Assembly (NCBI GenBank): GCA_020746835.1
Contig: JAGPNK010000012.1
Coordinates: 1,178,001-1,242,000 of the forward strand
Direction of reading: 5' to 3'
From: Stachybotrys elegans
Lineage: Eukaryota; Ascomycota; Sordariomycetes; Hypocreales; Stachybotryaceae
Length of the DNA: 64,000 nucleotides
The notes beneath the pieces are model-generated. The model had not been told where the DNA came from. It worked only from the letters and a program-made list of their open reading frames with translations, and made no database searches. Shown here in pieces: positions 10,909 to 22,519 of the stretch. How positions within the stretch are numbered: position 1 is the stretch's first letter; each line of letters begins with the position of its first letter. The position numbers and the translations under genes are program-made.

Positions 10909-12529
10909 TTAGCTTCTGTCACCCACTGGCTCTCCACCAACAGTTTCAAAGAATGCATCTGCCAAGTAACCACCGCACCAGCTAAGCTTCTCAAAACCGT
11001 CCGTCATGGGCTTTGTCGCAAGTGCCGGGGTTTGTACCTCCCTGATGTATCCAGCAATCGCCTCCTCACTCCATAGTTTGGCAAAGTCGGTGGCAACCAT
11101 GTTGACGCCCTGCAAAGACCAGATAGGCTGGACCTGCCAGACGATATTCATCTTGGCGAGATCAAGGTGCAGGGTCTTGACCTGCTCCTCGGTGAAGCCG
11201 GCTTTGCCATAGTCGTAGTCTCCCGTGTAGCCAAAGGCAAAGAGACGCTCGGGGTATACCTTGAGGAACTCTGTGTGGAACTCGACAAGGTGCTCCCAGT
11301 TGGGCGCGTCCATACGAGCCCAGGTTACATCTCCAAGAGGTGCAGCGGCAAGAGCTCTCTCCAGAACACTTTTGACGGACGACTTGAACATGTACTGACC
11401 CATGGCTGACCGCGAAAGCTCCCAGTCAAAGAAGACGGTCTCCTTGACGGTTTTGGCAGCGATATCTCGTCGTGCCGATAGCGATCGGAACTTTTCCTTT
11501 GCCACCTCCTCAAAGTAAGCCTTGTACTCGCTTTCGGATGCCACGGCTTGCACAGCCTCGTCGAAAGTCTTAAGGCCAGCCATTTCAAACCAGACCTTTC
11601 TCTCCTTGCTGAGATCCTTGCCGTCGGCGAGAGCCTTCTTGAGGAAGTCCTTGAGAGGCTCGACCTTTTTCGTGGCGCCCTGGACGTATTCGTGATCACG
11701 CTCGTCCACGACACTCGTGATAAACTCAGAGTGGTCGGTATCGCAGCGGCACAGCAGCAGCGTCTCCGCACCCATCACGTCGAATTGCATCCTGACTGCG
11801 GTGAGGCGGTCGAGATACTCGCTCGTGGGCACAACGGTTCGGCCTTGGCCAATGGTGAACTTCTTCATGCCGATGGCTAGGTCGTCGATGTGAATCATGG
11901 CCACACCAGCATCCACAAACTCCTTGGCCATTTTCATGGTTGTCGTCAGGCTGCCAAAACCCATGTCACCGTCGGCAACGATAGGCGTCATGTAGTCCCA
12001 GTTCTCCAGCTGCTCACGCTGCTCCTTGGGGTGGCGCATCCGGAACTGGCGCTGTCTCTGGTCGTGCCAGAGCTGTGACTTGAAGACCTTGGACACGACC
12101 TTGGGCACTGTATCCCAGGGGTAGTCGGCGTGGTCCATACCGGGGATGGCTACCTCTGAGAATCCGCACAAGGCACCAGAGACGTAGACGGTCTGGGCAT
12201 GCTTGGCCATCTGTGAGACAATGACAGGGTCGGTGGTACCGAAAGTAAGCTCGGTGGTTCTATTCCGCCTGTGCTCCTGGAGCTGATTCCAGAGCTTCAG
12301 AGCCTGTGTAGACGAAGCAGGGGAAGCAGCCTCGATGGAATTTCGCAGCGCCGCAATAGTCTTGGCATCATAAGGCCTACCAAATATTAGTGAACCATTC
12401 GTTGCCGTCCTGCAATACTAACCTCTTCAGGTGTGCTTGTCGGGGAGAGCTCCATTGCTTCTCAATGGCCGCCACGTCGGCCTCGAACTGCTTCTGCTCC
12501 TCTTCGACAGATATGTTAAGTTTAGGCAT
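10909..12529 (-). CDS. Isocitrate lyase/PEP mutase superfamily protein with altered active site
   Basis: Exon 1 (12529-12423), a 46 bp intron, then exon 2 (12376-10909) give 524 residues, colinear with fungal isocitrate lyases of about 540. The Mg-binding stretch is kept (ADGDMGFG, about 170-177), as are the Lys pair and the CRCDTD arginine. The signature KKCGH is replaced by KKFTI (about 207-211), so the catalytic Cys and His are gone. The HIED acid is HIDD. The NxSPSFNW loop that binds succinate and glyoxylate reads FGYTGDYDYG (about 407-416). WMET reads WARM. It is therefore unlikely to be an isocitrate or methylisocitrate lyase. It could be a lyase or hydrolase for another 2-substituted acid, or a non-enzymatic paralogue. 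No peroxisomal SKL ending is present (it ends GDRS). It is divergent with the aminotransferase gene. Confidence 0.88.
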
Positions 12530-12925
12530 GATGGCGGTTTGTCCAATACAAGTTGAAAGTTGACATTCACGCAATATTCAATCAACGACTAGTACATGAA
12601 GCTATTTAAGCTGGTATGCTGACTTATCCCGAGACTCCAATCTGATAGACCTCGCCCTATCAGTTCCCGCGCTCATCGGCCTAGTGTCCATTGGCTCGGC
12701 AGCGGAGTCCGAACCGTCGCACATGGCTTCCGATGGGCCAAGATAAGCATCAACGTGGATCAAGTCGGAAGCAACTCGGAAGTTGTGCAGCGGCACAAAT
12801 TGGCGGCCGCAGCTAGCCGCAACTTCATAGACAATGCTTGACTGGAATATTTGAACGGCTTTGCTATTGATTGCATGAAAGCTTCCTGCCGATCTACTTG
12901 TATCATTGTGTCAAATATCGCCAAC
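12530..12925. promoter_or_regulatory. Bidirectional promoter: lyase-like and aminotransferase genes
   Basis: A 396 bp head-to-head spacer probably carries both promoters. I cannot name an operator with confidence. Confidence 0.5.
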
Positions 12926-14278
12926 ATGACAGACTTCATCAATCTTCAATTGGGTTGGCCCTCGCCGTCTCTCTTCCCTGCGTCGCAGCTACTAGAAGGC
13001 GCGTCCAACGTCCTGAAGTCGGAAGACAAGACGGCCGCTGCACTTGTATATGGCCCTGATGCGGGTTACGAGCCAGCCAGAGTTTCCATCGCCGAATGGC
13101 TGACTGCAACCTATTCTGTGGGCAGCCCAATTACTGCCGACCGCATCTGCGTCTCCAATGGAGCATCCGCCAACCTGCACAACATCCTCGCCAAATTCAC
13201 CGAGCCTGGGTATACAAGACGAGTCTGGATGGTGGAGCCCAGTTACTTCTTGGCATGCCCAATCTTTACGGATGCAGGCTTCCAGGGTCGCTTGCGCGGT
13301 GTTCCCGAGGACGAGGAAGGACTTGATATTGAATACCTGCGCGACGCTCTCAGCAAGGTCGAGCAGGAGACGAATCCAGAAAAGCCCACCCTCAAGACTG
13401 GACCTCGTCATGGCAAGATTTACAAACACATCATATACGCCGTCCCGACCTTTGCGAACCCAAGCGGCAAGACAATGTCATTGGCAAGAAGACAAGATCT
13501 GGTTCGACTGGCGCGCGAATTCGACGCCCTGGTTGTCACGGACGATGTATACGATATTCTACGATGGCCCAAGGTCAAGGGCCAAGACGCGTCCAAGCTA
13601 GGCGCCGTGCCCCCAAGAATAGTCGGCGTGGACCGCAAGTTGGATGGTGGTCCTCAAGATGAATGGGGCAACAGCGTGAGCAACGGATCCTTCTCCAAGA
13701 TCATTGCTCCTGGCGTCAGGACTGGCTGGGCAGAAGCCACGCCGGCTTTTGCGCTTGCTCTGTCCACGGTTGGCTCTACGGGATCGGGAGGCTGTCCGTC
13801 TCAGATTGCTGCCACCTTTGTTCAAGAAATGATAGCGTCTGGAAAGCTGCAGTCACATATCCAAGACGTGCTCATCCCCACCTACAGCTCAAGATACTAC
13901 ACAATGATGCAGGCCATTGAAACTGAGCTTCTACCCCTTGGTTTTGAGATCTCGACGGGTAAGCCTTACGAGGCAGAGCCTGGTGCGTCTCAGGCCGTGG
14001 CCGTCGCGGGTGGATATTTCACCTATCTGACAGTCCCTGCTGGTTTGCCTGTCGGCAAGCTAGCCCAGTTGGCCCTGGAGCAGCACAACTTGAAGTTTGC
14101 CAACGGTGGCATGATGACTGTCGAGGGGGACGATGGCTGTGCTGAGAGAGCAAAGAACGGCTTTGGAAATGGCATTCGTCTCTGTTGGGCTTGGCACACC
14201 GAGGAGAAGATTTGTGAGGGTATTACGAGACTCGCCAATCTGGTCAAGAATATGAAAGCAGTTGAGCAGTTACGTTAG
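12926..14278 (+). CDS. PLP-dependent class I/II aminotransferase
   Basis: This is an intronless gene of 450 residues from the ATG at 12926 (MTDFINLQLGWPSP). An in-frame ATG at 12851 would add 25 residues, but homologues of this group start near the chosen Met. It resembles the YER152C/2-aminoadipate transaminase group: LVYGPDAGYEP near the start, VYAVPTFANPSG, TDDVYDIL, and the PLP lysine in SNGSFSKIIAPGVRTGW (about Lys258). It should transfer an amino group between an amino acid and a 2-keto acid, probably in the cytosol. It shares a promoter region with the lyase-like gene, which suggests consecutive or linked steps (inference). Confidence 0.92.
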   Translation: MTDFINLQLGWPSPSLFPASQLLEGASNVLKSEDKTAAALVYGPDAGYEPARVSIAEWLTATYSVGSPITADRICVSNGASANLHNILAKFTEPGYTRRVWMVEPSYFLACPIFTDAGFQGRLRGVPEDEEGLDIEYLRDALSKVEQETNPEKPTLKTGPRHGKIYKHIIYAVPTFANPSGKTMSLARRQDLVRLAREFDALVVTDDVYDILRWPKVKGQDASKLGAVPPRIVGVDRKLDGGPQDEWGNSVSNGSFSKIIAPGVRTGWAEATPAFALALSTVGSTGSGGCPSQIAATFVQEMIASGKLQSHIQDVLIPTYSSRYYTMMQAIETELLPLGFEISTGKPYEAEPGASQAVAVAGGYFTYLTVPAGLPVGKLAQLALEQHNLKFANGGMMTVEGDDGCAERAKNGFGNGIRLCWAWHTEEKICEGITRLANLVKNMKAVEQLR

Positions 14279-14416
14279 ATGAGCAATACAATATACCACG
14301 AAGGCCTTGGGTAAATGTAGTCGGTGGCATTGAACCTATCATGAATATGAAGACCTCTCCAGTAATTTAAATCAACAAATGTTAGGAAACACGGTAAAAA
14401 TCAACAACTGGTATCA

Positions 14417-15301
14417 CTATGGAGGCGTGACCATGCCGGAATCACCTCCTCTACCCTCCAAGAAGAATCGCAGAACCATCTCGGCTGCCACTTCGGCATC
14501 GTCGTCCGCATCTATGGCATTTAAAGCCGCCTGAAACATCTGCGGCTCCCACCGGGCGCCGAAAACCTTGACCGTCTCTGCATTGATGAAACGATCAAAC
14601 TCAAAGTGGCCTTGGTATGTCAGAACGCGGCCCGGCTCGTAGACTCCCTGGACAGGGCAGTGTGCTGACGAGCCAATGACCATCCACGAATCGGGCAATG
14701 CGCCTGAGGGAATCTTGACGTGGTCGGCGTGTACGAGTTGGATCTGCACTGCTTCGGGGACCGAGCATCCGACAGGCTTTGCATCATGGTCGGCATCTGG
14801 CGTCGGTGGCCGCATCCCAAGCGGGAGAGTCAATCTGGGCGCTGTGCGCTTGGCAAAGGCAGAGCGGAACTGGTCGGTGAAGGTGACTTTGCGCACTCCA
14901 AGTTCCCACCCGTTGGGGGCCTTTTCGACGTAGACGCCATGCGGCCGCAGCAGACTTTGGCACACCATCTGATGGCCAAAGCAGCTTCCGAATATCTTGA
15001 CACTTGGGTGCTTCTGATAGACGTCGGCGAGCCAAGCGTCAAGCTTGTGATTCCATTCATTGTCGTCGTAGGATGATGCCGCAGAACCGGTGATGAGGAT
15101 GGCGTCAAAATTGTCGACAAACTCCGGGTACTGGCCCTGGACAACATCGAAGTCTTCCGACTCAATATAGGTCAGGGGAGCTATGCGTGTTGCGGCCAGC
15201 CCTAGAAGATGCTGAAAGACATGGCCGTACGTGGGGTGCTTGACGCGGACTGCCTCGACAGGAGTGTCGGCGTTGAGCATGGCAATTCGAAGCGAAGTCA
15301 T
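14417..15301 (-). CDS. Class I glutamine amidotransferase-like protein
   Basis: An intronless gene of 294 residues from MTSLRIAMLNADTPVE. The frame stays open upstream to about 15733, but the family-like start is at 15301. The triad is visible: nucleophile Cys107 in IFGSCFGHQMV, and His232/Glu234 in YQGHFEF. The oxyanion-side segment ILITGSAASSYDD is also typical. Stand-alone fungal members hydrolyse glutamine or gamma-glutamyl bonds, and many are uncharacterised. It converges on the aminotransferase (138 bp gap). Next to a 5-oxoprolinase and a Dal5-type carrier, a role on a gamma-glutamyl compound is possible (inference). Confidence 0.9.
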   Translation of the reverse strand: MTSLRIAMLNADTPVEAVRVKHPTYGHVFQHLLGLAATRIAPLTYIESEDFDVVQGQYPEFVDNFDAILITGSAASSYDDNEWNHKLDAWLADVYQKHPSVKIFGSCFGHQMVCQSLLRPHGVYVEKAPNGWELGVRKVTFTDQFRSAFAKRTAPRLTLPLGMRPPTPDADHDAKPVGCSVPEAVQIQLVHADHVKIPSGALPDSWMVIGSSAHCPVQGVYEPGRVLTYQGHFEFDRFINAETVKVFGARWEPQMFQAALNAIDADDDAEVAAEMVLRFFLEGRGGDSGMVTPP

Positions 15302-16070
15302 GGCTATCGATGATGCCGCCCTGTGAGGTTGATCGATGCGGTGAGAGCTAGTATCAATCCCAAGCCTGCCTTCCTCCCAGCCTCTGCCCACCGAGAGTCG
15401 TGCTTGTTTGTTCTTACCGCGATCTAGCATCATCTGAACGAGCAGGCTGTGTTGGCCTTTGCCCCCGCGTTCCATTAATGCCAGGCGGCCTGTGTAGCTT
15501 CCCCACCTTTGCTCGTCTCCATATCTCGCTCCTATTCCCACTCTTCGCTTCTGTCTCTTATCATGAGCAACCAGTCTTATCTTGATGGGCGGGTATTGAT
15601 GAGCTTGTTTTCGGCATGCCAACTCCGAAACATCGCACAGACCATTGCGATGACGCTCAACTAACCACAAAGGGCCGTCATGGAGATAACCACTTGAGCT
15701 AGCAGGCCAGGTCCATTTATTTTCGCACTCCATGTCCTGATAACTCGTCCGTCAGGCCCCTGTTGCCAGTGTTATCGGGACCCATTCATTCATAGAGGCG
15801 TCGAGGTAGGGATGCTTCTCCAACTTGGCACCTCAACCATTCTGCCGTTGACGTAGGTACACCACACGTACAGGCTCCCTTGCATTCACCTTCCTTGCTG
15901 ATAGCCAGTGAGCTCGGTTATCTCGCCAGACTATTGGCTCTCAACCCACCACGCCGGCTTGAACTTGTATAACTATTCGCGGCTGCTCATGTTTTGCATT
16001 ACTGTCGTCCAACTCAGCATCCCCATCCCTTCATCCGGATAGTCATCTCTCCATTATTGTGCTAGTGAAC
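15302..16070. promoter_or_regulatory. Bidirectional promoter region: amidotransferase and MFS genes
   Basis: A 769 bp divergent spacer. The frame of the amidotransferase runs on into it, but that stretch lacks family similarity. No RNA gene or repeat is seen. Confidence 0.45.
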
Positions 16071-17669
16071 ATGTCGGACGTTGCCAAGGACACCAAAACT
16101 TCTCTGACGGCTGGCGAGGTCGAGGAGACTTCTTCCATCTCCCCAGGCAAAGCAGTTAGCCATGCCGGCGCCGACGAAGATGTCGCGGCAAGATACGCCA
16201 ATCAATTTACCGACGGGAACTCGTACGGTATCAAGGAATGGAGGAGGCTGCGATGGAAGCTCGACCTTCGCCTGGTGCCGCTCTTGTGGTTCAACATTAC
16301 CCTAGGCGCCATGGACAAGGTCACGACGGCTACCGCTGCTCTTTACGGCTTCCGCGAGGATACAGACCTGTATGGAGATCGCTACAGCTGGGTTGGCAGC
16401 GCCTTTTACGTGTGTATCCATGTCTGATAAGTCGAGGAGACTGCTAACCCGTCATAGTTTGGTTATCTGCTATGGTGCCTGCCCTCCGGTTCCCTCCTGC
16501 AAAAGTTTCCCATTGCCAAGCTGATGTTCGTGGTGCAACTGCTCTGGGGATGTATCCTCATCGGCACTGGCTTCGCCAACAACTTTGCGTCCCTGATGGC
16601 CCTTCGTGTTATCCTCGGTGCTCTCGAGGCTCCCATTGTTCCCGGCAACTTCCTCGTCCTCACCATGTGGTATACGCGACGCGAACAGCCTATCCGCACA
16701 GGCCTCATGTACACGGGGCTTTCTGTTTGCTTCACGGGCCCAATTGGATGGGGTATCGGGTTCTTGGCCGGTGAACATCAATGGCGCTCCATGTTCTGGA
16801 TCAGCGGTGCCATGACTATTGTCTGGGCCTGTGTCATTGGCTACTTCTTGCCGGACAACCCAGTCAAGGCCAAGTTCGTCTCGGAGCGCGAGAAGGCCAT
16901 CGTCATCGACCGACTTCGACAGGACCAAACCGGTGTCGAGAACAAAAACTTCAAGAGGGGGCAGGTCATCGAGGCCTTTACAGACCCCAAGATGTGGCTT
17001 CTGTTCTTGTTTAACCTGATGATTTCCATCCCCAACGGCGGCCTGACCAACTTTGCCCCTCTCATCATCAATGGCCTTGGCTATTCTCCCCAGCGAGCGA
17101 CTCTCCTGACGATGCCAACTGGCATCATGCAGACCGTCTCTTCGTACATGTGCAATGGCGGTGTTTTCCTGTGCCTCAAGTACTTCCCCAACAAGCAGTT
17201 CCGAACCCTCTGGATCATTTTCGGCATCATCGTGGGCATGATCTCGGCCGTCTTTCTGAGGACGCTGCCCCTCAACAACTACAACGGACGGTTAGCCGCT
17301 CTTTACATGTCGTACTTTTACCTCGGCCCGTACATTGTCAGCCTAGGCTTGAATGCCGCCAACACGGCCGGACATACCAAGAAGGTCACGGCCAACGCCA
17401 TGATCTTCATCGCCTACTGTGTGTCCAACATTGTGGCACCCCAGTTTTTCAAGACCAGCCAGGCTCCTCTCTACCCGCTCGGAATGGGAGCCATCCTTGG
17501 CGCGTATTGCATTGCCATTGTTACCATCATCATTTACGCACTGGTCTGCTGGAGGGAAAATAAGCGCAGGGATGCTGTCGACGCAGCTGCCGGTCAGCGT
17601 GAGCACCAGGACACAGATTTCAAGGACTTGACCGACAAGGAAAACATCCACTTCCGATATGTATGGTAG
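16071..17669 (+). CDS. MFS anion:cation symporter, Dal5/allantoate permease family
   Basis: Exons 16071-16409 and 16458-17669 are joined across a 48 bp intron with branch gctaaccc, giving 516 residues. The pre-TM1 block KLDLRLVPLLW, ALYGFREDTDLYGDRYSWVGSAFY, and the MALRVILGALEAPIVPG to MWYTRREQPIRTG stretch are characteristic of Dal5-type carriers with about 12 membrane segments. Known relatives import allantoate, nicotinate, pantothenate, biotin, cysteine or dipeptides at the plasma membrane. It lies between the amidotransferase and the 5-oxoprolinase, so it may import (or export) the substrate they act on (inference). Confidence 0.93.
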
Positions 17670-18439
17670 ATAGACCAAACAGTCCTGGCCTCCAGACTGA
17701 CCGAGGTTCGCTTTGCACTAAATAATATCACGTATATGTGCTCTTTACCATTTGTAGAACTCATCAATTCTGGACAAGTCCCGCGTCAATGTCGGGACAT
17801 TCAAATGTTGAGTAGCTCGGCTTATCATGATGTTTACAAACTCTTCTCCAATGAAAGACGTATGCAGTCTAAGGTAGAAGAGAGCCAATCCAGTCGTAAA
17901 CATAGAGAAAAGGGTTGGTGTCAAGCTGCTATAGGGTATTCAAGTCGCTGCGACTTTATTGCCAGCATTTAGCAGCAACCCTTCAGTCATTGAAGGCTTC
18001 GAGAATACATTGCGATATTGCGACTCATACTCTTGACTTTGCTCGACCAGCTTTAGTTTAGCATTCTCCCAGGTGCAAGAGGGATGGTGCTCCTTTGCGG
18101 AGAACCTTGAACCTGGTCATGGCGCTTGTCGGACCACAACGCCGAACGTCTTCCGATCGGACTCTATGTGCGAAGCCTTATCAAGACCCCTGTAAGTGTT
18201 CCAGGCGCCGATGGAGGTGGAGCCCGGACGCCTCTTCGTATGCGGGAGTTTCTTCGGCATCGAACTAACCGCTGAGTTGTGACGCAACTTCGGGCATCCC
18301 TTGTAGTAGGCCTCCGATACAGGAGACGACGATGATACGCCCGTGATACCAAATACTTCATCTTATATTCATAAGTCTGGCCTATCCAACACAGTATCAT
18401 TGATGCCCTATAGCAAATTTCGATATCCAGCTGCCCACC
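17670..18439. other. Intergenic, promoter of the 5-oxoprolinase gene
   Basis: A 770 bp tandem spacer. No gene or repeat is recognised. Confidence 0.5.
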
Positions 18440-21400
18440 ATGCCTTACATTGACGGGCCCTCTTCTGGGCTGGGCATACGCATTGCCATTGACCGCGGTG
18501 GCACATTCACAGACTGTCTGGGCATCGTCCCTGGCAAGCCAGATATTCTTGTCAAATTGCTCAGCAATGACCCTGCAAATTATGCGGACGCGCCAACCGA
18601 AGGAATCCGTAGGATTCTGGAGGCCGCTACAGGCAAGACGATTCCCCGCGGGCAGAAGATCGCCATTGATGACATTGAGTCCATCAAGATGGGCACGACT
18701 GTGGCTACAAACGCCCTGTTGGAACGTTCTTCAACTCCATGCGCATTTGCAGTCACCAAGGGTTTCAAGGATCTTTTGAGGATTGGCGACCAGACCCGCC
18801 CCAATCTCTTCGACCTCAACATCCGGAGACCAGAGACGCTCTTCAACAATGTGCTGGAAATTGACGAAAGAGTCACTTTGCATGATTCATCTGAGGACGC
18901 TACCTCCTTGAGCGACCCAGAAAGGGCCTCACTCGGCCTGTCGACTGGCATCGGAGGGGAGGCAATCAAAGTTCTCAAGCCGCTAAGTATGACCTCCAAA
19001 TTATGGCATACCCTCATACTAACGTGATAGATGTCGAGGACGCCAGGCAAGGATTGCAGTCACTCTTCGACAAGGGTGCTCGTGCTCTTGCCATCACCCT
19101 GCTGCACTCTTACACCTTTCCGAATCATGAACTGGAGCTCGCCCGCATAGCTGAAGAAATCGGCTTCACGCAAGTCTCTCTTTCATCCCAGATCTCTCCT
19201 ATGATCAAGGCAGTTGCCCGTGGATATTCTGCTACGGCAGATGCTTATCTCACGCCGTTGACCAAGGCGTATATTGACGGGTTCCGCCGCGGTTTTGTCG
19301 GTGATCTCGAGGATAAGAGCGCCGCACGTTGTGAGTTTATGCAGAGCGACGGCGGCCTCATTGGCTGGCAGAGCTTCAGCGGCCTCAAGGCCATTCTTTC
19401 AGGCCCCGCGGGTGGTGTGGTTGGATTCAGCCGGACCTGCTATGACGAGGAGCGTAAAAAGTCAGTCATTGGCTTCGACATGGGAGGGACAAGCACAGAC
19501 GTCTCAAGGTATGCTGGAAGCTTGGAGCATACTTTCGAGTCCATTACAGCCGGCATCACCATTCAATCACCACAGCTAGAGGTGGACACGGTCGCCGCAG
19601 GTCAGTGCCTTGAGATGATTCAAACTCAGCTCTAACGTGTTTAGGCGGTGGTAGTATTCTTTCCTACCGTAATGGATTATTCCTTGCTGGCCCCGAATCT
19701 GCAAGCGCTCATCCTGGACCTGTCGCATATCGCAAGGGTGGTCCCTTGACCGTGACTGACGCCAACCTCGTTCTTGGACGATTGCAGGCCGAGTACTTCC
19801 CCAAGATTCTTGGCCCAAATGAAAATGAGGCATTGGATTATGACGGCGCCAAATCCGCCTTCGAAAAGCTACTGGTTCAGGTCAATGCCGACCTGGAAGC
19901 AAGTGGCGCCAAGCCAAAGACTGTCGAGGAGCTGGCCCTAGGATTCCTCCAAGTTGCAAACGAAACCATGTGCCGCCCCATCAGATCCCTCACAGAAGCC
20001 AAGGGCTACCGAACAGCCGACCATGAGCTTGCCGTATTTGGCGGAGCAGGTGGACAGCATGCTTGTGTAAGTCCTCGATGCATATTGTTGATGCAGGCTA
20101 ACAATAGCAGGCGATTGCCGCAAACCTCGGCATCGATCGCATTCTGATCCATCGATATTCCTCTATTTTATCTGCTTATGGAATGGCATTGGCCGACCTG
20201 GTACACGACGTTCAGCAGCCATGCTCTGTCCCTCTTGAGACATCCCTCGGTGAGCTAGATGAACGATTGAAGGATCTGGAATCCAAGGCTACAGAGAAGC
20301 TCCTCGCCGACGGCACTTCTGCAGAGGCAATCAGATTTGAGCACTTCTTGAACCTCAGATATGTTGGTTCTGATACCACCCTGATGATCTGTCGTCCCAA
20401 GTCTGGCACCTGGGCCGACGCATTCACGGCAGAACACAAAAGGCAGTTCTCGTTCGTCATGGCGGGCCGCGACATTCTCGTGGAGAACATCCGCGTCAGA
20501 GCCACGGCCAAGAGTTCATCGGTCGAGCCCGAATTCAACCTGAACAAGCAGCTTACGGCGACGATTTTGGTGGCGGTTCCTGAAGATAAGATTTCCGATA
20601 GAGTACGGGTGTTTTTCGAAAGCGGCTGGGTCGAAGCGCCTCTTTATTTACTGTCCGATTTGACTAGCGGTCATGCTATTGAAGGACCGGCAATCATTGT
20701 GGACAACACGCAGACCATCGTGGTGAGCCCTCAAGCAAAGGGCATCATACTGAGCCGCCATGTTGTCATTGAGCTCGCCCAGGCCTCTCCAACCCAGCCG
20801 CTGGAGATACTTTCGGAGAAGAAGATTGATCCCGTCGAGCTGACCGTCATGGCTCATCGCTTCATGAGCATCGCAGAGCAAATGGGCCACACACTGCAGA
20901 AAACCAGTGTTTCAGTCAACATTAAGGAGCGCCTGGACTTTAGCTGCGCCCTCTTCAGTCCGGACGGAAGGCTTGTTGCCAATGCGCCACACGTACCAGT
21001 CCACTTAGGTTCCATGGAGCAGGCAGTCATGTACCAGCATAAGAGGTATCAGGGTCAGCTACGGCCTGGAGATGTGATCGTCGCCAACCACCCCATCTCG
21101 GGAGGCACACATCTACCCGACATCACCTGCGTGACGCCTGTATTCGACAGCACAGGTAAAGACATCATCTTTTACACCGCGTCGCGAGGACATCACCAGG
21201 AGATTGGTGGTATTCTCCCCGGTTCGATGCCTGCCGGAAGCGTTGAGCTGTACGAGGAGGGTGCCATGATCATCTCTGAATTCCTTGTCCGCGATGGCAT
21301 TTTCGACGAAGAGAAGATTACCAAGTTGATGCTCCACGACCCTGCTCAGTACCCGGGCTGCTCCGGAACTCGCAAGCTTGCGGATAACATCAACGACCTC

Positions 21401-22519
21401 AAGGCGCAGGTCTCGGCCAATGCCAAAGGCGCCGCGTTGTTGGATGACCTGATTGCTGAGAACGGACTGGCGACGGTGCACTTTAACATGCACGCCATTA
21501 CCAACAACGCCGAGGCCTGTGTCCGCGAGTTTCTCCTGAGCACCTACGAAAAGACGGGTGGCAAGCCTCTCCACGCTGTTGATTACATGGATGACGGCAC
21601 GCCTATTGAGCTGACTGTCACCATCAATCCTAACGATGCCACCGCGCATTTCGACTGGACTGGGACCGGAGAACAAGGCTATCACTCCTTTAATGCACCA
21701 CAGGCCATTACACGCAGCGCTACGCTATATGTACTGCGATGCCTCATCAACCAAGACATTCCCCTTAACGAGGGTTGTCTGCGACCTTTGACATTCACGA
21801 TCCCTCAAGGAAGCATTTTGAACCCTTCGTACGAAGCCGCCGTTTGCGCAGGCAATCCCATTACGTCGCAGCGTGTCACGGACGTTGTCATCAAGGTATT
21901 TGCCGCCTGTGCTGCTAGCCAGGGCGATTGCAACGTCTTCTCCTTCGGCATCGACGGTAATATTGATCCGCTGACGGGAGGTTTGATTCCTGACACCGGC
22001 TTTGGCTTTGGCGAAACAATCTGCGGAGGAAGCGGTGCCGGGCCCGGATGGAACGGTACCAGCGGTGTCCATGTCCACATGACCAACACCCGCATAACGG
22101 ACCCAGAGGTGCTGGAGAAACGATATCCGGTCCTGCTGCGAGAGTTTAGCATCCGCCATGGCTCAGGCGGTCAGGGTCAATGGAACGGTGGCAACGGTAT
22201 ACGTCGAATCTACGAGTTTGCTCGCGACATGGGGGCATCGATTGTCAGCGAACGCCGAGTCACACGGCCATACGGCATGCTGGGGGGTGAGGATGGCAAT
22301 TCAGGAGTAAACTACATCGTCAAGGGCGGTGAGCGCTGGTGCCGTCTGGGTGGTCGCAAGGACTTTAAGGTGGCCAAAGGGGATTGGTTTGTGATTGACA
22401 CTCCAGGTGGAGGAGGATGGGGAGGTCCTGCTGATGCGGATAATACCGAGTCTGTCAAGACGGGAGTTGAAAGAAGATTTGTTAGCCAATTTCAATTAGC
22501 CCAAGAGGCAAGTAACTAG
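18440..22519 (+). CDS. ATP-dependent 5-oxoprolinase (hydantoinase A/B fusion)
   Basis: Exons are 18440-18986, 19031-19600, 19645-20066 and 20111-22519, with three 44 bp introns, giving 1315 residues, the usual eukaryotic size. The N-terminal hydantoinase A part has the nucleotide-binding starts [13 protein letters not shown] and [15 protein letters not shown], with GGAGGQHAC before the last intron. The hydantoinase B part begins near [18 protein letters not shown] and includes DHP-like [14 protein letters not shown] and the C-terminal GGGGWGGP. The reaction is ATP-driven opening of 5-oxo-L-proline to glutamate in the gamma-glutamyl cycle, in the cytosol; paralogues may open other lactam rings. 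It is the last gene of the left-arm group. Confidence 0.95.

Noticed and set aside
1084..14278. Phosphonate pathway (PEP mutase, phosphonopyruvate decarboxylase, aminotransferase)
   Set aside because: The lyase-fold protein is of full isocitrate lyase length and lacks the PEP mutase EDK...NS motif, and the TPP enzyme is not of the short decarboxylase type. Attractive by gene order only.
15302..15733. Longer N-terminus for the amidotransferase
   Set aside because: The extra 144 residues lack family similarity, and the Met at 15301 begins the conserved beta strand.
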